From: CBDFLT01 sp965249225
Lineage (GTDB): Bacteria > Chloroflexota > Dehalococcoidia > Lucifugimonadales > G963668185
Direction of reading: 5' to 3'
Assembly (NCBI GenBank): GCA_965249225.1
Contig: CBDFLT010000006.1
Span: 1-64,000, forward strand
DNA length: 64,000 nucleotides
This document shows positions 1 to 7,608 of the stretch, piece by piece. The notes beneath the pieces are model-generated. The model saw only the letters and a program-made list of their open reading frames with translations, did not search any database and had not been told where the DNA came from. Positions within the stretch are counted from its first letter, which is position 1, and the number at the start of each line of letters is the position of its first letter. Both the position numbers and the translations under genes were made by a program.

Positions 1-71
1 GGCAAGGACAGGGTTCGAACCTGTGACCTAGCGCTTATGAAGCGCCCGCTCTACCACTGAGCTACCTTGCC
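1..71 (-). tRNA. tRNA-Met (CAT anticodon)
   Basis: Read on the minus strand, this folds as a complete cloverleaf. The acceptor stem is GGCAAGG/CCTTGCC. The anticodon stem GGCGC/GCGCT encloses the loop TTCATAA with anticodon CAT, and the T-loop is GTTCGAA. The discriminator base lies just outside the window and no CCA is visible inside it. CAT could be elongator Met, or Ile2 if the C is lysidinylated. It lacks the C1:A72-type mismatch of initiator tRNA, so an elongator is more likely. Confidence 0.93.
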
Positions 72-143
72 GCTGGATCGGCGCAGATGGATGATATATG
101 ACGGTGGTAGGGGTGTCAAACCGGCCGCGAGGAGCAGGGGTAA

Positions 144-174
144 GGCTCCCTCAGTCTTAGGGTTTTAGGGAGCC
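144..174 (-). terminator. hairpin downstream of the MBL gene
   Basis: GGCTCCCT (144-151) pairs with AGGGAGCC (167-174) across a 15-nt loop. It lies about 70 bp beyond the stop of the minus-strand metallo-hydrolase gene. No T-tract follows on the minus strand, so it is only a weak terminator candidate. Confidence 0.25.
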
Positions 175-241
175 CGCCAGGACTCATTCTCGGGCGGTTG
201 AGTCAGAACGCCGAGGGGTTCAAGGACTGCGTCAGTAGTAT

Positions 242-988
242 TCATCCCTCAGACTTTTTGGCCCGGAGTATTCTCTTTGGGATGCTTCCCAGGAATCGAC
301 CCCACGACGGTGGGTCGGGGCGGACGGCCAGCAGGTCTCTTAATTCCTTTGAGGCGCCTCCTATCAGCGGTGCTCCGTGGCCTCCGCACAGGGTTTCGAA
401 GCCCAGTGAGGCGAGCCGGTCTATCGAGTCTTTGTATTGCTCAACGTCTGAGCCAGGAAATGGCACGGACCGGCTTAGCCGTTGGCCGTCGCTAAACAGA
501 GTGTCTCCGGAGTACAGAACGCCCGCGCTTTCGTCGAAGTAGCACACGCTGCCGGGGGTGTGTCCGGGCGTGTGGATCACCCTGATGCCCGCTCCTATGG
601 GGAGGACCTCTCCATCCTTTACCAGGTGGCTCACGGGTGTGCGTTCAAGGAACGGCAAGGGGAGATTGAGGCTGGTAAAAGCCCCCATGTAGCTGAGGGA
701 GACTATGCCGTCTCGATGCCGCTTGGTGTCCTCGGGATGGGCAAAGATGCCGGCGCCGGTCGAATTGGCCACTGCCAACGCATTGCTGGTGTGATCTGGA
801 TGGCTATGGGTCATCAGCACATAGGCCAGGTCCACAGGGTCCCGTCCTATCGAGCGAATATAGCTCATAACTTTCCTTGCGCTGCCGGGTAGACCCGTGT
901 CCACAATGGCCATATTCTCCCCTTCAATGAGGTAGATGCGCGACCATAGCACACCGGGGATGAGGTGAATACCTGGTAAGAATTCCAT
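242..988 (-). CDS. MBL-fold metallo-hydrolase
   Basis: A 248-aa protein of the metallo-beta-lactamase superfamily. The zinc-binding signature THSHPDH is at about residue 60, a second ligand region HTPGHTPGS at about 140, and SGDTLF at about 160 supplies the bridging aspartate. A late GGHG motif supplies the last histidine. These residues predict a cytoplasmic binuclear-zinc hydrolase of the glyoxalase II/lactonase type; the substrate cannot be read from sequence. There is no signal peptide. The start is ATG with AAGGAA upstream. It is transcribed towards the tRNA and away from the NYN gene, apparently as a single gene. Confidence 0.85.
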   Translation of the reverse strand: MEFLPGIHLIPGVLWSRIYLIEGENMAIVDTGLPGSARKVMSYIRSIGRDPVDLAYVLMTHSHPDHTSNALAVANSTGAGIFAHPEDTKRHRDGIVSLSYMGAFTSLNLPLPFLERTPVSHLVKDGEVLPIGAGIRVIHTPGHTPGSVCYFDESAGVLYSGDTLFSDGQRLSRSVPFPGSDVEQYKDSIDRLASLGFETLCGGHGAPLIGGASKELRDLLAVRPDPPSWGRFLGSIPKRILRAKKSEG

Positions 989-1216
989 GCCCTACGTCGT
1001 TCCTTCTGAAGCCGATTCAGTAGTCTACCGCGAATAGAGCGGTTATGAAACCACTAAGAACCCTGGACTGCACTGAGTTGGCTTCTGAGGATTGTGTTGA
1101 GAGGGCTGGCAGCTTGCCTGTGTCAAGCGTGTCAAGTACACTGGGGTTGGCACTCATATGCCCTTTGTCCGAGATCTAGCGTGAGACGGATTTGATTTAA
1201 TATTTTTTGGAGGTGT

Positions 1217-1897
1217 GTGAAGGAATCCTTCACATTTGATATGGTTCAATACAGCAAAAATGATTCAGACGGTACAAGTGCCCAGAGGGTTGCGACATTC
1301 ATAGATGGAAGCAACCTCTACCACAGCCTCGAAGAGAACTGCAGTCGCTTCGATCTGGACTTCGGAGCCTTCGCTACCAAGCTGTGTAAGGGTAGGACAC
1401 TGTTTCGCACCTACTATTACAACGTCCTGAGAGACCACGACCGCAATCCGCAGGCATACCAGGACCAGCAGAAATTCCTGACGGCCCTGTACGGTACTCC
1501 GTATTTGGATGTCCGTTTGGGCATCTCGAAGCCCAGGGGTGACACCGCGGTCGAGAAGGGCGTTGACATAATGCTGGCCACGGACATGCTGAAGTTCGCG
1601 TGGGACGACATGTATGATGTGGCCATTCTAGTGAGCGGCGATGGGGACTTCGCGTACGCAATCCGGACTGTCAAGGACATGGGTAAGTACGTCGAGGTTG
1701 CGGCCTTCACTTCGAACTTGTCCGGGGAGCTAGCCCAAGCCGCCGACTCCCGTGAGCATTTCACACCTGAGTACTTTTCTGACCTGTGGAGCCGGAAGAG
1801 GGTCGTAGGGAAAACCAAGCGCGAGGAGACTCCACGCCGCCGTGGCTGGGGTTTTTCCCGGTCCAAGAAGTCAGATAGCGACGGTAAAGCCGGCTGA
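1217..1897 (+). CDS. NYN-domain (LabA/DUF88-like) protein
   Basis: A 226-aa protein. Its core has the NYN/PIN-like nuclease pattern: FIDGSNLYHSL near residue 30 (first acidic residue), GVDIMLATDML near 115, and ILVSGDGDFAYAI near 137 (acidic pair). Proteins of this family are predicted metal-dependent RNases or RNA-binding proteins. The C-terminal 35 residues are basic and look disordered. The GTG start follows a strong GGAGG (1209-1213) at short spacing; an ATG nine codons in is a possible alternative. No operon partner: the upstream gene is divergent and purA follows behind its own promoter. Confidence 0.8.
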   Translation: MKESFTFDMVQYSKNDSDGTSAQRVATFIDGSNLYHSLEENCSRFDLDFGAFATKLCKGRTLFRTYYYNVLRDHDRNPQAYQDQQKFLTALYGTPYLDVRLGISKPRGDTAVEKGVDIMLATDMLKFAWDDMYDVAILVSGDGDFAYAIRTVKDMGKYVEVAAFTSNLSGELAQAADSREHFTPEYFSDLWSRKRVVGKTKREETPRRRGWGFSRSKKSDSDGKAG

Positions 1898-2025
1898 CGA
1901 CGCGGGCCTTCGGGCGCTCATATGCTGGGCCCACGGGCGGGCGGCAGTGAGTTGCGTGCCTAATTAGTGCGACGTATGCCACGTCCGCTCCCGGGTCGGC
2001 GCCCTTCCCAAGCCACAGGGCATTT

Positions 2026-2034
2026 TGATATACT
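2026..2034 (+). promoter_or_regulatory. candidate extended -10 promoter of purA
   Basis: TGATATACT matches an extended -10 box (TG-N-TATAAT type) about 46 bp before the preferred purA start. No good -35 hexamer is seen at the usual distance, as is common for extended -10 promoters. Assigned by pattern only. Confidence 0.4.
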
Positions 2035-2079
2035 CCCCACGGTCAAATTCAGGCTATGTTTGTGCGAGAGGGAGAGGGT

Positions 2080-3366
2080 ATGCCGGCCTACGCCGTGTTA
2101 GGCGCCCAGTGGGGGGATGAGGGCAAAGGGAAGATAGTTGACTTTCTGTCCCAGAAAGCCGATGTGGTGGCCCGGTTCGCGGGAGGTAACAACGCCGGGC
2201 ACACGGTGTTGAATGACCGGGGCAAGTTCACCCTTCACATCATCCCTTCCGGAATTTTCTGGCCGCAGGCGGTGGGAGTAATCGGTAACGGTACTGTGGT
2301 CGACCCCGACGCGCTGTTCGAGGAGATCGATGGCCTGCGACAGCGCGGTGTTGAGCTGACGGACCGTCTGATGGTCAGCGAGCGCTGTCACCTCGTCATG
2401 CCGTACCACATCCTACTGGACGATCTCTCTGAGGTGGCCCGAGGAAGCCACGCGCTTGGCACGACGGGTAAGGGGATAGGGCCAACCTACAGCGATAAGG
2501 CGGCTCGCTCCGGCGTTCGCGCCTCCGACCTCGCCGACCTCGAATCGCTGCGTCCGCGGCTGGAGAAGATCCTTCAGTACACCAACGGCTTAATTACCAA
2601 GGTATACGGCGGGACGTCTCTCTCAGTGGAAAGCGTGTTCGAGAAGTGTCGTGTCTGGGCGGAGCGGTTGATGCCGTACATCGGTTCCGTCGAACAGTTC
2701 GCACACGAGGCACTGGAGGCCGACAAAATAGTGTTGCTGGAGGGGGCGCAGGGTGCCATGCTTGACATCGACCACGGCACGTACCCCTTCGTCACCTCGT
2801 CAAACCCTACGATAGGCGGCGCATGTGTCGGCATGGGGATCCATCCCAGGCACATTGCCGGGATTATCGGCGTCTTCAAGGCGTACAGTACGCGTGTGGG
2901 CTTGGGCCCGCTTCCGACGGAGCTGATGGACGAGACCGGAGACAATATCAGGGAGCTGGCGCAGGAGTTCGGCGCCACCACCGGCAGGCCGCGCCGCGTG
3001 GGCTGGTTCGACGCGGTCGCCGCCCGCTACAGCGGGAGGGTCAACGGATACACTACGGCGGTGCTGACACGGCTGGACGTTCTGGATGGGTTCCATCCCG
3101 TCAAAATATGCACGGCCTACGAGTTGGACGGGAAAGTCGTCGACGAGCTTCCGGGGAGTGTTGCCCTCCTGGATAGATGCAAGCCCATATTCGAAGAACA
3201 CCCTGGTTGGGACAACCCGACCGCCGGCGCTACAAGCCTCGATCAGCTGCCCAAGCAGGCGATATCTTACGTTGAACGGCTCCAGGAGCTAATCGGCTGC
3301 CCCGTAGACATCATCTCCACCGGCCCCCGACGTAATGAGACAATCACCGTCCGACAGGTGATTTAG
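2080..3366 (+). CDS. purA: adenylosuccinate synthetase
   Basis: PurA joins IMP and aspartate using GTP to make adenylosuccinate, the first committed step to AMP, in the cytoplasm. The N-terminus has the hallmark GAQWGDEGKGKIVD P-loop. NNAGHT and the GTTGKGIGP segment follow. The C-terminal half has GATTGRPRRVGWFD, and the end carries STGPRR (guanine binding). The preferred ATG at 2080 has GAGAGGGAGAGG directly upstream and gives 428 aa, the family length. An in-frame ATG at 2056 would add eight residues that look like a translated ribosome-binding site. Monocistronic; the next gene is convergent. Confidence 0.95.
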   Translation: MPAYAVLGAQWGDEGKGKIVDFLSQKADVVARFAGGNNAGHTVLNDRGKFTLHIIPSGIFWPQAVGVIGNGTVVDPDALFEEIDGLRQRGVELTDRLMVSERCHLVMPYHILLDDLSEVARGSHALGTTGKGIGPTYSDKAARSGVRASDLADLESLRPRLEKILQYTNGLITKVYGGTSLSVESVFEKCRVWAERLMPYIGSVEQFAHEALEADKIVLLEGAQGAMLDIDHGTYPFVTSSNPTIGGACVGMGIHPRHIAGIIGVFKAYSTRVGLGPLPTELMDETGDNIRELAQEFGATTGRPRRVGWFDAVAARYSGRVNGYTTAVLTRLDVLDGFHPVKICTAYELDGKVVDELPGSVALLDRCKPIFEEHPGWDNPTAGATSLDQLPKQAISYVERLQELIGCPVDIISTGPRRNETITVRQVI

Positions 3367-3392
3367 ACCCGACGGGCCAGCGGGTGTGGGCC

Positions 3393-4295
3393 TTACCTGG
3401 CGTTAGGCGCCTGCAGGTCGATGTCATACTGGGACACGACGGCGTCGATCTTGGCTGTGGTGATGTCGTCGGGAGGCACCAGCGGCAGCCGCGGGTGCCC
3501 CACTCTGAACCCCAGCTTGCCTACCGAGTACTTCACCGGGATCGGGTTGGACACGACGAACAGTATTTTGAACATCTCCAGCAGCCGTTGGTGCTCGGCG
3601 GCGGCCCTCTCGATGTCGCCCTCCAAGATCATGCCCATCATGGCCTTGATCTGGTTCCCCACCAGGTGAGAGGCCACACTAACGACGCCGTAGCCTCCCG
3701 TGGCCATGATGTAGAAGGTCTCGTTGTCGTTCCCGCTCCACACCTTGAAGCCGTCCCCGGCGTCGCGGATGATCCGCGTGATCTGGTCCATGTCGCTGCC
3801 GGCCTCTTTGACGCCGATGATGTTGTCGACGCGACTCAGCTTCACGGTAGTCTCGGCGGCCATGTTAAGGCTTGTACGGCTGGTCACGTTATAGAGGATG
3901 CACGGGACGTGGACGGCGCCGGCGATGGACTTGAAGTGCTGATACAGCCCCTCTTGAGGGGGTTTGTTGTAGTAGGGCACCACCAGTAATAGGGCATCCA
4001 CGCCCTCCTGTTCCGCCTCTTTGCTTAGCTCGACGCTCTCTGCCGTATTGTAGCTGCCGGTACCGGCGATGACGGCGGCGGTTTCCCCTACTGCGTTTTT
4101 GACCTCTGAGTACAGCCGCAGCTTCTCTTCGGTGGTCAGGGTGGGTGACTCGCCCGTGGTGCCGGAGACCACCAGACCATCGCTGCCTGAGTCCACCAGC
4201 GCCCGGGCCAAGTGTCTGGCCTCGTCGTAGTCAACCCGCCCCGCCTCGTCAAAGGGCGTGATCATCGCCGTTATCAGCCTTCCGATCTCTACCAT
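3393..4295 (-). CDS. dapA: 4-hydroxy-tetrahydrodipicolinate synthase
   Basis: A 300-aa class I aldolase that condenses pyruvate with aspartate semialdehyde at the entry to diaminopimelate/lysine synthesis. Visible motifs are GTTGESPTL (substrate loop, about residue 45), the LLVVPYYNKPP tyrosine segment near 105, YNVTSRT near 135 and the Schiff-base lysine in IIGVKEAGSDM near 160. Its ATG overlaps the end of asd by 7 nt, so the two are translationally coupled. This is the last gene of the minus-strand lysine block. It ends 26 bp from the convergent purA. Confidence 0.94.
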   Translation of the reverse strand: MVEIGRLITAMITPFDEAGRVDYDEARHLARALVDSGSDGLVVSGTTGESPTLTTEEKLRLYSEVKNAVGETAAVIAGTGSYNTAESVELSKEAEQEGVDALLLVVPYYNKPPQEGLYQHFKSIAGAVHVPCILYNVTSRTSLNMAAETTVKLSRVDNIIGVKEAGSDMDQITRIIRDAGDGFKVWSGNDNETFYIMATGGYGVVSVASHLVGNQIKAMMGMILEGDIERAAAEHQRLLEMFKILFVVSNPIPVKYSVGKLGFRVGHPRLPLVPPDDITTAKIDAVVSQYDIDLQAPNAR

Positions 4296-5332
4296 GACCC
4301 TGCCATCCCTCCTGTGGTCAACAGCAGCTCTCGACGCAGAACTTCCTCCGCGATCTGAAGCGCGTTCAGCGCCGCTCCCTTTCTCAGGTTATCCGATACG
4401 ATCCACAGAGCGATACCGTTGGGACTTGAGGCGTCCTTCCGGATGCGACCGACGAAGACCTCGTCCTTGCCCTCCGTATCGGTGGGCGTAGGATACACAT
4501 TGGAGCCAGGCTCGTCCATCACCTCGACACCAGCCGCGCCGGAAAGGATATCTCGCACGTCGGACGGGTCCATGGGCCTGCTGAAGTCCATGTGGACCGC
4601 CTCGCTGTGGCTCACCATCACCGGGATGCGTACGCAGGTCGCCGAGACCCGAAGTTCAGGCGTATGAAGGACCTTCCTCGTCTCCTCCATCATCTTCATC
4701 TCTTCCTTGGTGTACCCGCTGGCGGTAAAGGGCTCGATGTGGGGGAGCGCATTGAACGCGACCTGATGCGGAAAGACGCTTGGCTCGGCCGCGTGGCCGT
4801 TCAGCACTCGCTGGGACTGGGTCTCCAACTCACGTATTGCCCCAGCTCCGGCGCCTGACACCGACTGGTAGGTATCGACGATGACGCGCTGTACCGGGTT
4901 GATCTCGGCCAAGGGGTTGAGCACCATGACAAGAGGCGTCGTTGAACAGTTCGGTATCGAGATAATGCCACGGTGGCCCTCCAGGTCGTCTGCGTTGACC
5001 TCAGGAACGACCAGCGGTACGGCGGAGTGCATTCTAAAGGCCGAGCTGTCGTCGATCACGAGGGCTCCGTTTTCGACCGCTACGGGCGCGAGTTCGCGGC
5101 TCACTTCGCCCGAGGCCGAGATGAAGGCTATGTCCACCTGACTTAGCAGATCAGGTGTTGCTTCCTCAACCTCGATCTCCCGGTCATTTACGGTGAGTGT
5201 CTTGCCTACGGAACGTGTCGAGGCGCAGAGGCGCAGCCCGTCCGTGGGGAAGCGGCGCTCCTCCATGAGGCGTAGGAAGACCTGTCCCACCGCTCCGGTT
5301 GCACCTATTACCGCGACCCTGCAGGGGTCCAC
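4289..5332 (-). CDS. asd: aspartate-semialdehyde dehydrogenase
   Basis: A 347-aa NADP-dependent enzyme that reduces aspartyl phosphate to the semialdehyde, which is the substrate of the adjacent dapA product. It has the Rossmann start VAVIGATGAVGQVFL, the catalytic cysteine in IISIPNCSTTPLV (about residue 129), and the active-site histidine region RIPVMVSHSEAVH. Length is normal. The start is GTG at 5332 with GGAGG about 8 nt upstream. It is followed by dapA with a 7-nt overlap. The other lysine gene, dapB, lies on the far side of an intervening plus-strand gene. Confidence 0.94.
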   Translation of the reverse strand: MDPCRVAVIGATGAVGQVFLRLMEERRFPTDGLRLCASTRSVGKTLTVNDREIEVEEATPDLLSQVDIAFISASGEVSRELAPVAVENGALVIDDSSAFRMHSAVPLVVPEVNADDLEGHRGIISIPNCSTTPLVMVLNPLAEINPVQRVIVDTYQSVSGAGAGAIRELETQSQRVLNGHAAEPSVFPHQVAFNALPHIEPFTASGYTKEEMKMMEETRKVLHTPELRVSATCVRIPVMVSHSEAVHMDFSRPMDPSDVRDILSGAAGVEVMDEPGSNVYPTPTDTEGKDEVFVGRIRKDASSPNGIALWIVSDNLRKGAALNALQIAEEVLRRELLLTTGGMAGSW

Positions 5333-5609
5333 CTTTTCCTCCAGTAAAACCTGGGATCAGGAGAGACGATAACGATTATACAGGGTTACCTAGTGGGGTG
5401 GAGTGCTGTCGAACGCAGTCGGAGGTGGGTGAGTGGCGATAACCTGACTGACATGGGCCCCTACTGTAGGAGGCGAGGGAGGCGAGTATAATTCCTCTAG
5501 TTTACCGCGGGGTTTTCCGGCTGGGTTGGTATGCGGGTACGGCGCTGTCAGTTGGTGCAAGGCCTCGCGAATATGATAACTTCCTCTGCATCTAGGGTGG
5601 GGGGGCAGA

Positions 5610-6770
5610 ATGGTAGAGCAGCCGCGCTACTGCACTTCCTGTGGCAGGAGAGTCAACCAAGGCTATCGCTACTGCACTTGGTGTAGCGAACCAATATCGC
5701 CTGTAGATAACATCTCGGGCGTCGTTGGACAGCCGGGCACAGAACAACCCAAAGAGCCCCCCGTCCCCGTCCAACTCGAAGTGGACTACCCAGAGAGCCT
5801 CTCCCGGGGGCTCCTGTTAATCAAGTGGCTACTCGCCATTCCTCTGTATATCTTCGTTGCACTATACGGCCTCGCAGCATTTATCGTCACGTTTATCGCT
5901 TTCTGGATCATCTTGTTAATTGGGCGCTACCCGGAGGGAATGTTCAATTTTGTACGTGGCTACTTGTCGACTAGTTTTAGGGTGTTGGCCTATTTCCCGT
6001 ACCTGTTGTGCGACTCCTGGCTCCCTGTTCAAGGCCATGCGCTTCGGTACCAAGTTGAGTATCCATCCAGGTTGTCGCGACTGGCGCTGATCTTCTTGAA
6101 GCTCCCATCATTTATCTTCAGCATCGCCTTCTCTCTGACATCCTTAGTCCATGTGTTCCTCCTCGTTTTTGCTATCCCCATGTGGTTCGTACTGCTTGTG
6201 ACAGGCAGATACCCCAGGAAGCTGTTCGCTTTCAATGTGAGCGTGCTGCAGTGGGTGGCGCGGGTAGACTCGTGGCAGTTTCTAATGCGGGACGACCGAT
6301 CGCTGTTCGGCACAACACGGCCCGTTCAATGGGCGGTCGGTATTAGCGTTGTTCTACTTGTCCTAAGCCTATGGTCACCAGTATCTTTGCCAGGAGTGCA
6401 AACGTTGGGCAACGCCTTAGTTGACAGCGTTGGCACATTCGTGCCCGCAAAACGGGATGGTGAGATCATTCTTCGGCAATTCATGGAAGCAGGACAACGG
6501 AACGATGTCCAAGGTGCGACAGCCCTGGTTACGCAAGAGGATACAACCCGCTCCCAATTGGAGCAGTTGTTCAGCGTCCGGTTCCTCTTCCAGGACCACG
6601 AGGCGATACGGACGTCGGGATGGAACTGGGAAAAAGGGACTGCGGGAGAAACATTAGAGCTTGAGGGTCGGATATCTTACGCTACGGGCGAAGATGGAGT
6701 CTTCTATGCGCTGCTGGTTAAGGATGAAGGAGACTGGAAGATAGAAAGTCTGCGGCTGGATCGGCCATAG
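5610..6770 (+). CDS. zinc-ribbon membrane protein with DUF4389-like repeats
   Basis: A 386-aa protein. Residues 5-23 form a zinc ribbon (CTSC...CTWC). Two homologous blocks follow, at roughly 50-140 and 145-235. Each starts YP(E/S)xLSR, carries two hydrophobic helices and ends RYP..xFxF, the pattern of DUF4389 membrane domains. A further TM helix at about 245-265 precedes a soluble C-terminal domain (about 290-386) resembling NTF2-like or DUF4864-type folds, which would lie outside the membrane. Function unknown. It stands alone on the plus strand between asd and dapB and splits an otherwise continuous minus-strand lysine gene set. Confidence 0.75.
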   Translation: MVEQPRYCTSCGRRVNQGYRYCTWCSEPISPVDNISGVVGQPGTEQPKEPPVPVQLEVDYPESLSRGLLLIKWLLAIPLYIFVALYGLAAFIVTFIAFWIILLIGRYPEGMFNFVRGYLSTSFRVLAYFPYLLCDSWLPVQGHALRYQVEYPSRLSRLALIFLKLPSFIFSIAFSLTSLVHVFLLVFAIPMWFVLLVTGRYPRKLFAFNVSVLQWVARVDSWQFLMRDDRSLFGTTRPVQWAVGISVVLLVLSLWSPVSLPGVQTLGNALVDSVGTFVPAKRDGEIILRQFMEAGQRNDVQGATALVTQEDTTRSQLEQLFSVRFLFQDHEAIRTSGWNWEKGTAGETLELEGRISYATGEDGVFYALLVKDEGDWKIESLRLDRP

Positions 6771-6788
6771 AGGCTGCAACCGGTCGGC

Positions 6789-7580
6789 CTATAGGCCCAT
6801 TATCTTGTCGAGGCCCACGATCAGGCCTGGGGACTGAACGGCTTCTCTTATCGCCATTGTGACCCCTGGCATGAAGCTCTCGCGGTTTATGGAGTCGTGC
6901 CTGATGGTGAGTGTCTGGCCGAGTGTACCGAATATGAGCTGGTGATGAGCCACGAGTCCGGGCATGCGGGCGCTGTGTATGGACACTCCTTGGTGGTCGC
7001 CGCCCCTGGTACCGGGGATGATCTCCTTTGCTGCCTTGGGTGCGGTAAAGGGGCCGCCCTTGCCTTCCACGGTGGCCCTGGCGATGGCCACGGCCGTGCC
7101 CGATGGGGCATCGATCTTGGCCTCGTGGTGCAACTCAGTCACATCGGCGTAATCGAAGAATCGGGCGGCGGCTCGGGCCAGGTAAATCATCAGGACCGCA
7201 CCAAGGGCGAAGTTTGGGGCGATGATGATGCCGACCTGGTGCTGCTGGGCCAGCCTGTCCGCCTCCCGGAGGGTAGAGTCGGGGATGCCGGTGGAGCCGA
7301 TCACCACATTGACTCTGCGTGGGGGAGCGGTGCGGATAACCTGCTCAGCACCGTCGGCGTTGGTGAAATCGACGACCACGTCGGCCTCGACGGTGAGGTC
7401 AGCCAGGCTTTTGGAGAGAAGTATGGAGCCTGAGCCTTGCGGCAGGGTGAGAGAGTCTCGGTCGGCAAGGCCGTCCACCGCGCCAACCGGCTCCATGTCG
7501 GGTTGGGCGCATACGGTTTTCAGGACTTCCTGGCCCATCTTTCCAAGGGCGCCGTGGACCACAACCTTGATAGCTGGCAT
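6789..7580 (-). CDS. dapB: 4-hydroxy-tetrahydrodipicolinate reductase
   Basis: A 263-aa NAD(P)H-dependent reductase, the step after DapA in lysine synthesis. It shows the nucleotide-binding start VVVHGALGKMGQEV, GSTGIP and APNFALGAV in the middle, and the catalytic signature HHEAKIDAPSGTA near residue 155. The open frame runs further upstream into pnp, but the ATG at 7580, preceded by GGAGACAGG, gives the standard N-terminus and length. It starts 28 bp after the pnp stop on the same strand, so co-transcription with pnp is likely. Confidence 0.94.
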   Translation of the reverse strand: MPAIKVVVHGALGKMGQEVLKTVCAQPDMEPVGAVDGLADRDSLTLPQGSGSILLSKSLADLTVEADVVVDFTNADGAEQVIRTAPPRRVNVVIGSTGIPDSTLREADRLAQQHQVGIIIAPNFALGAVLMIYLARAAARFFDYADVTELHHEAKIDAPSGTAVAIARATVEGKGGPFTAPKAAKEIIPGTRGGDHQGVSIHSARMPGLVAHHQLIFGTLGQTLTIRHDSINRESFMPGVTMAIREAVQSPGLIVGLDKIMGL

Positions 7581-7608
7581 CACCTGTCTCCGGAGCCGGT
7601 GGGGGGAC

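Noticed and set aside
1374..1866. Minus-strand frames opposite the NYN gene
   Set aside because: They have typical antisense shadow composition; the plus strand has the motifs and the ribosome-binding site.
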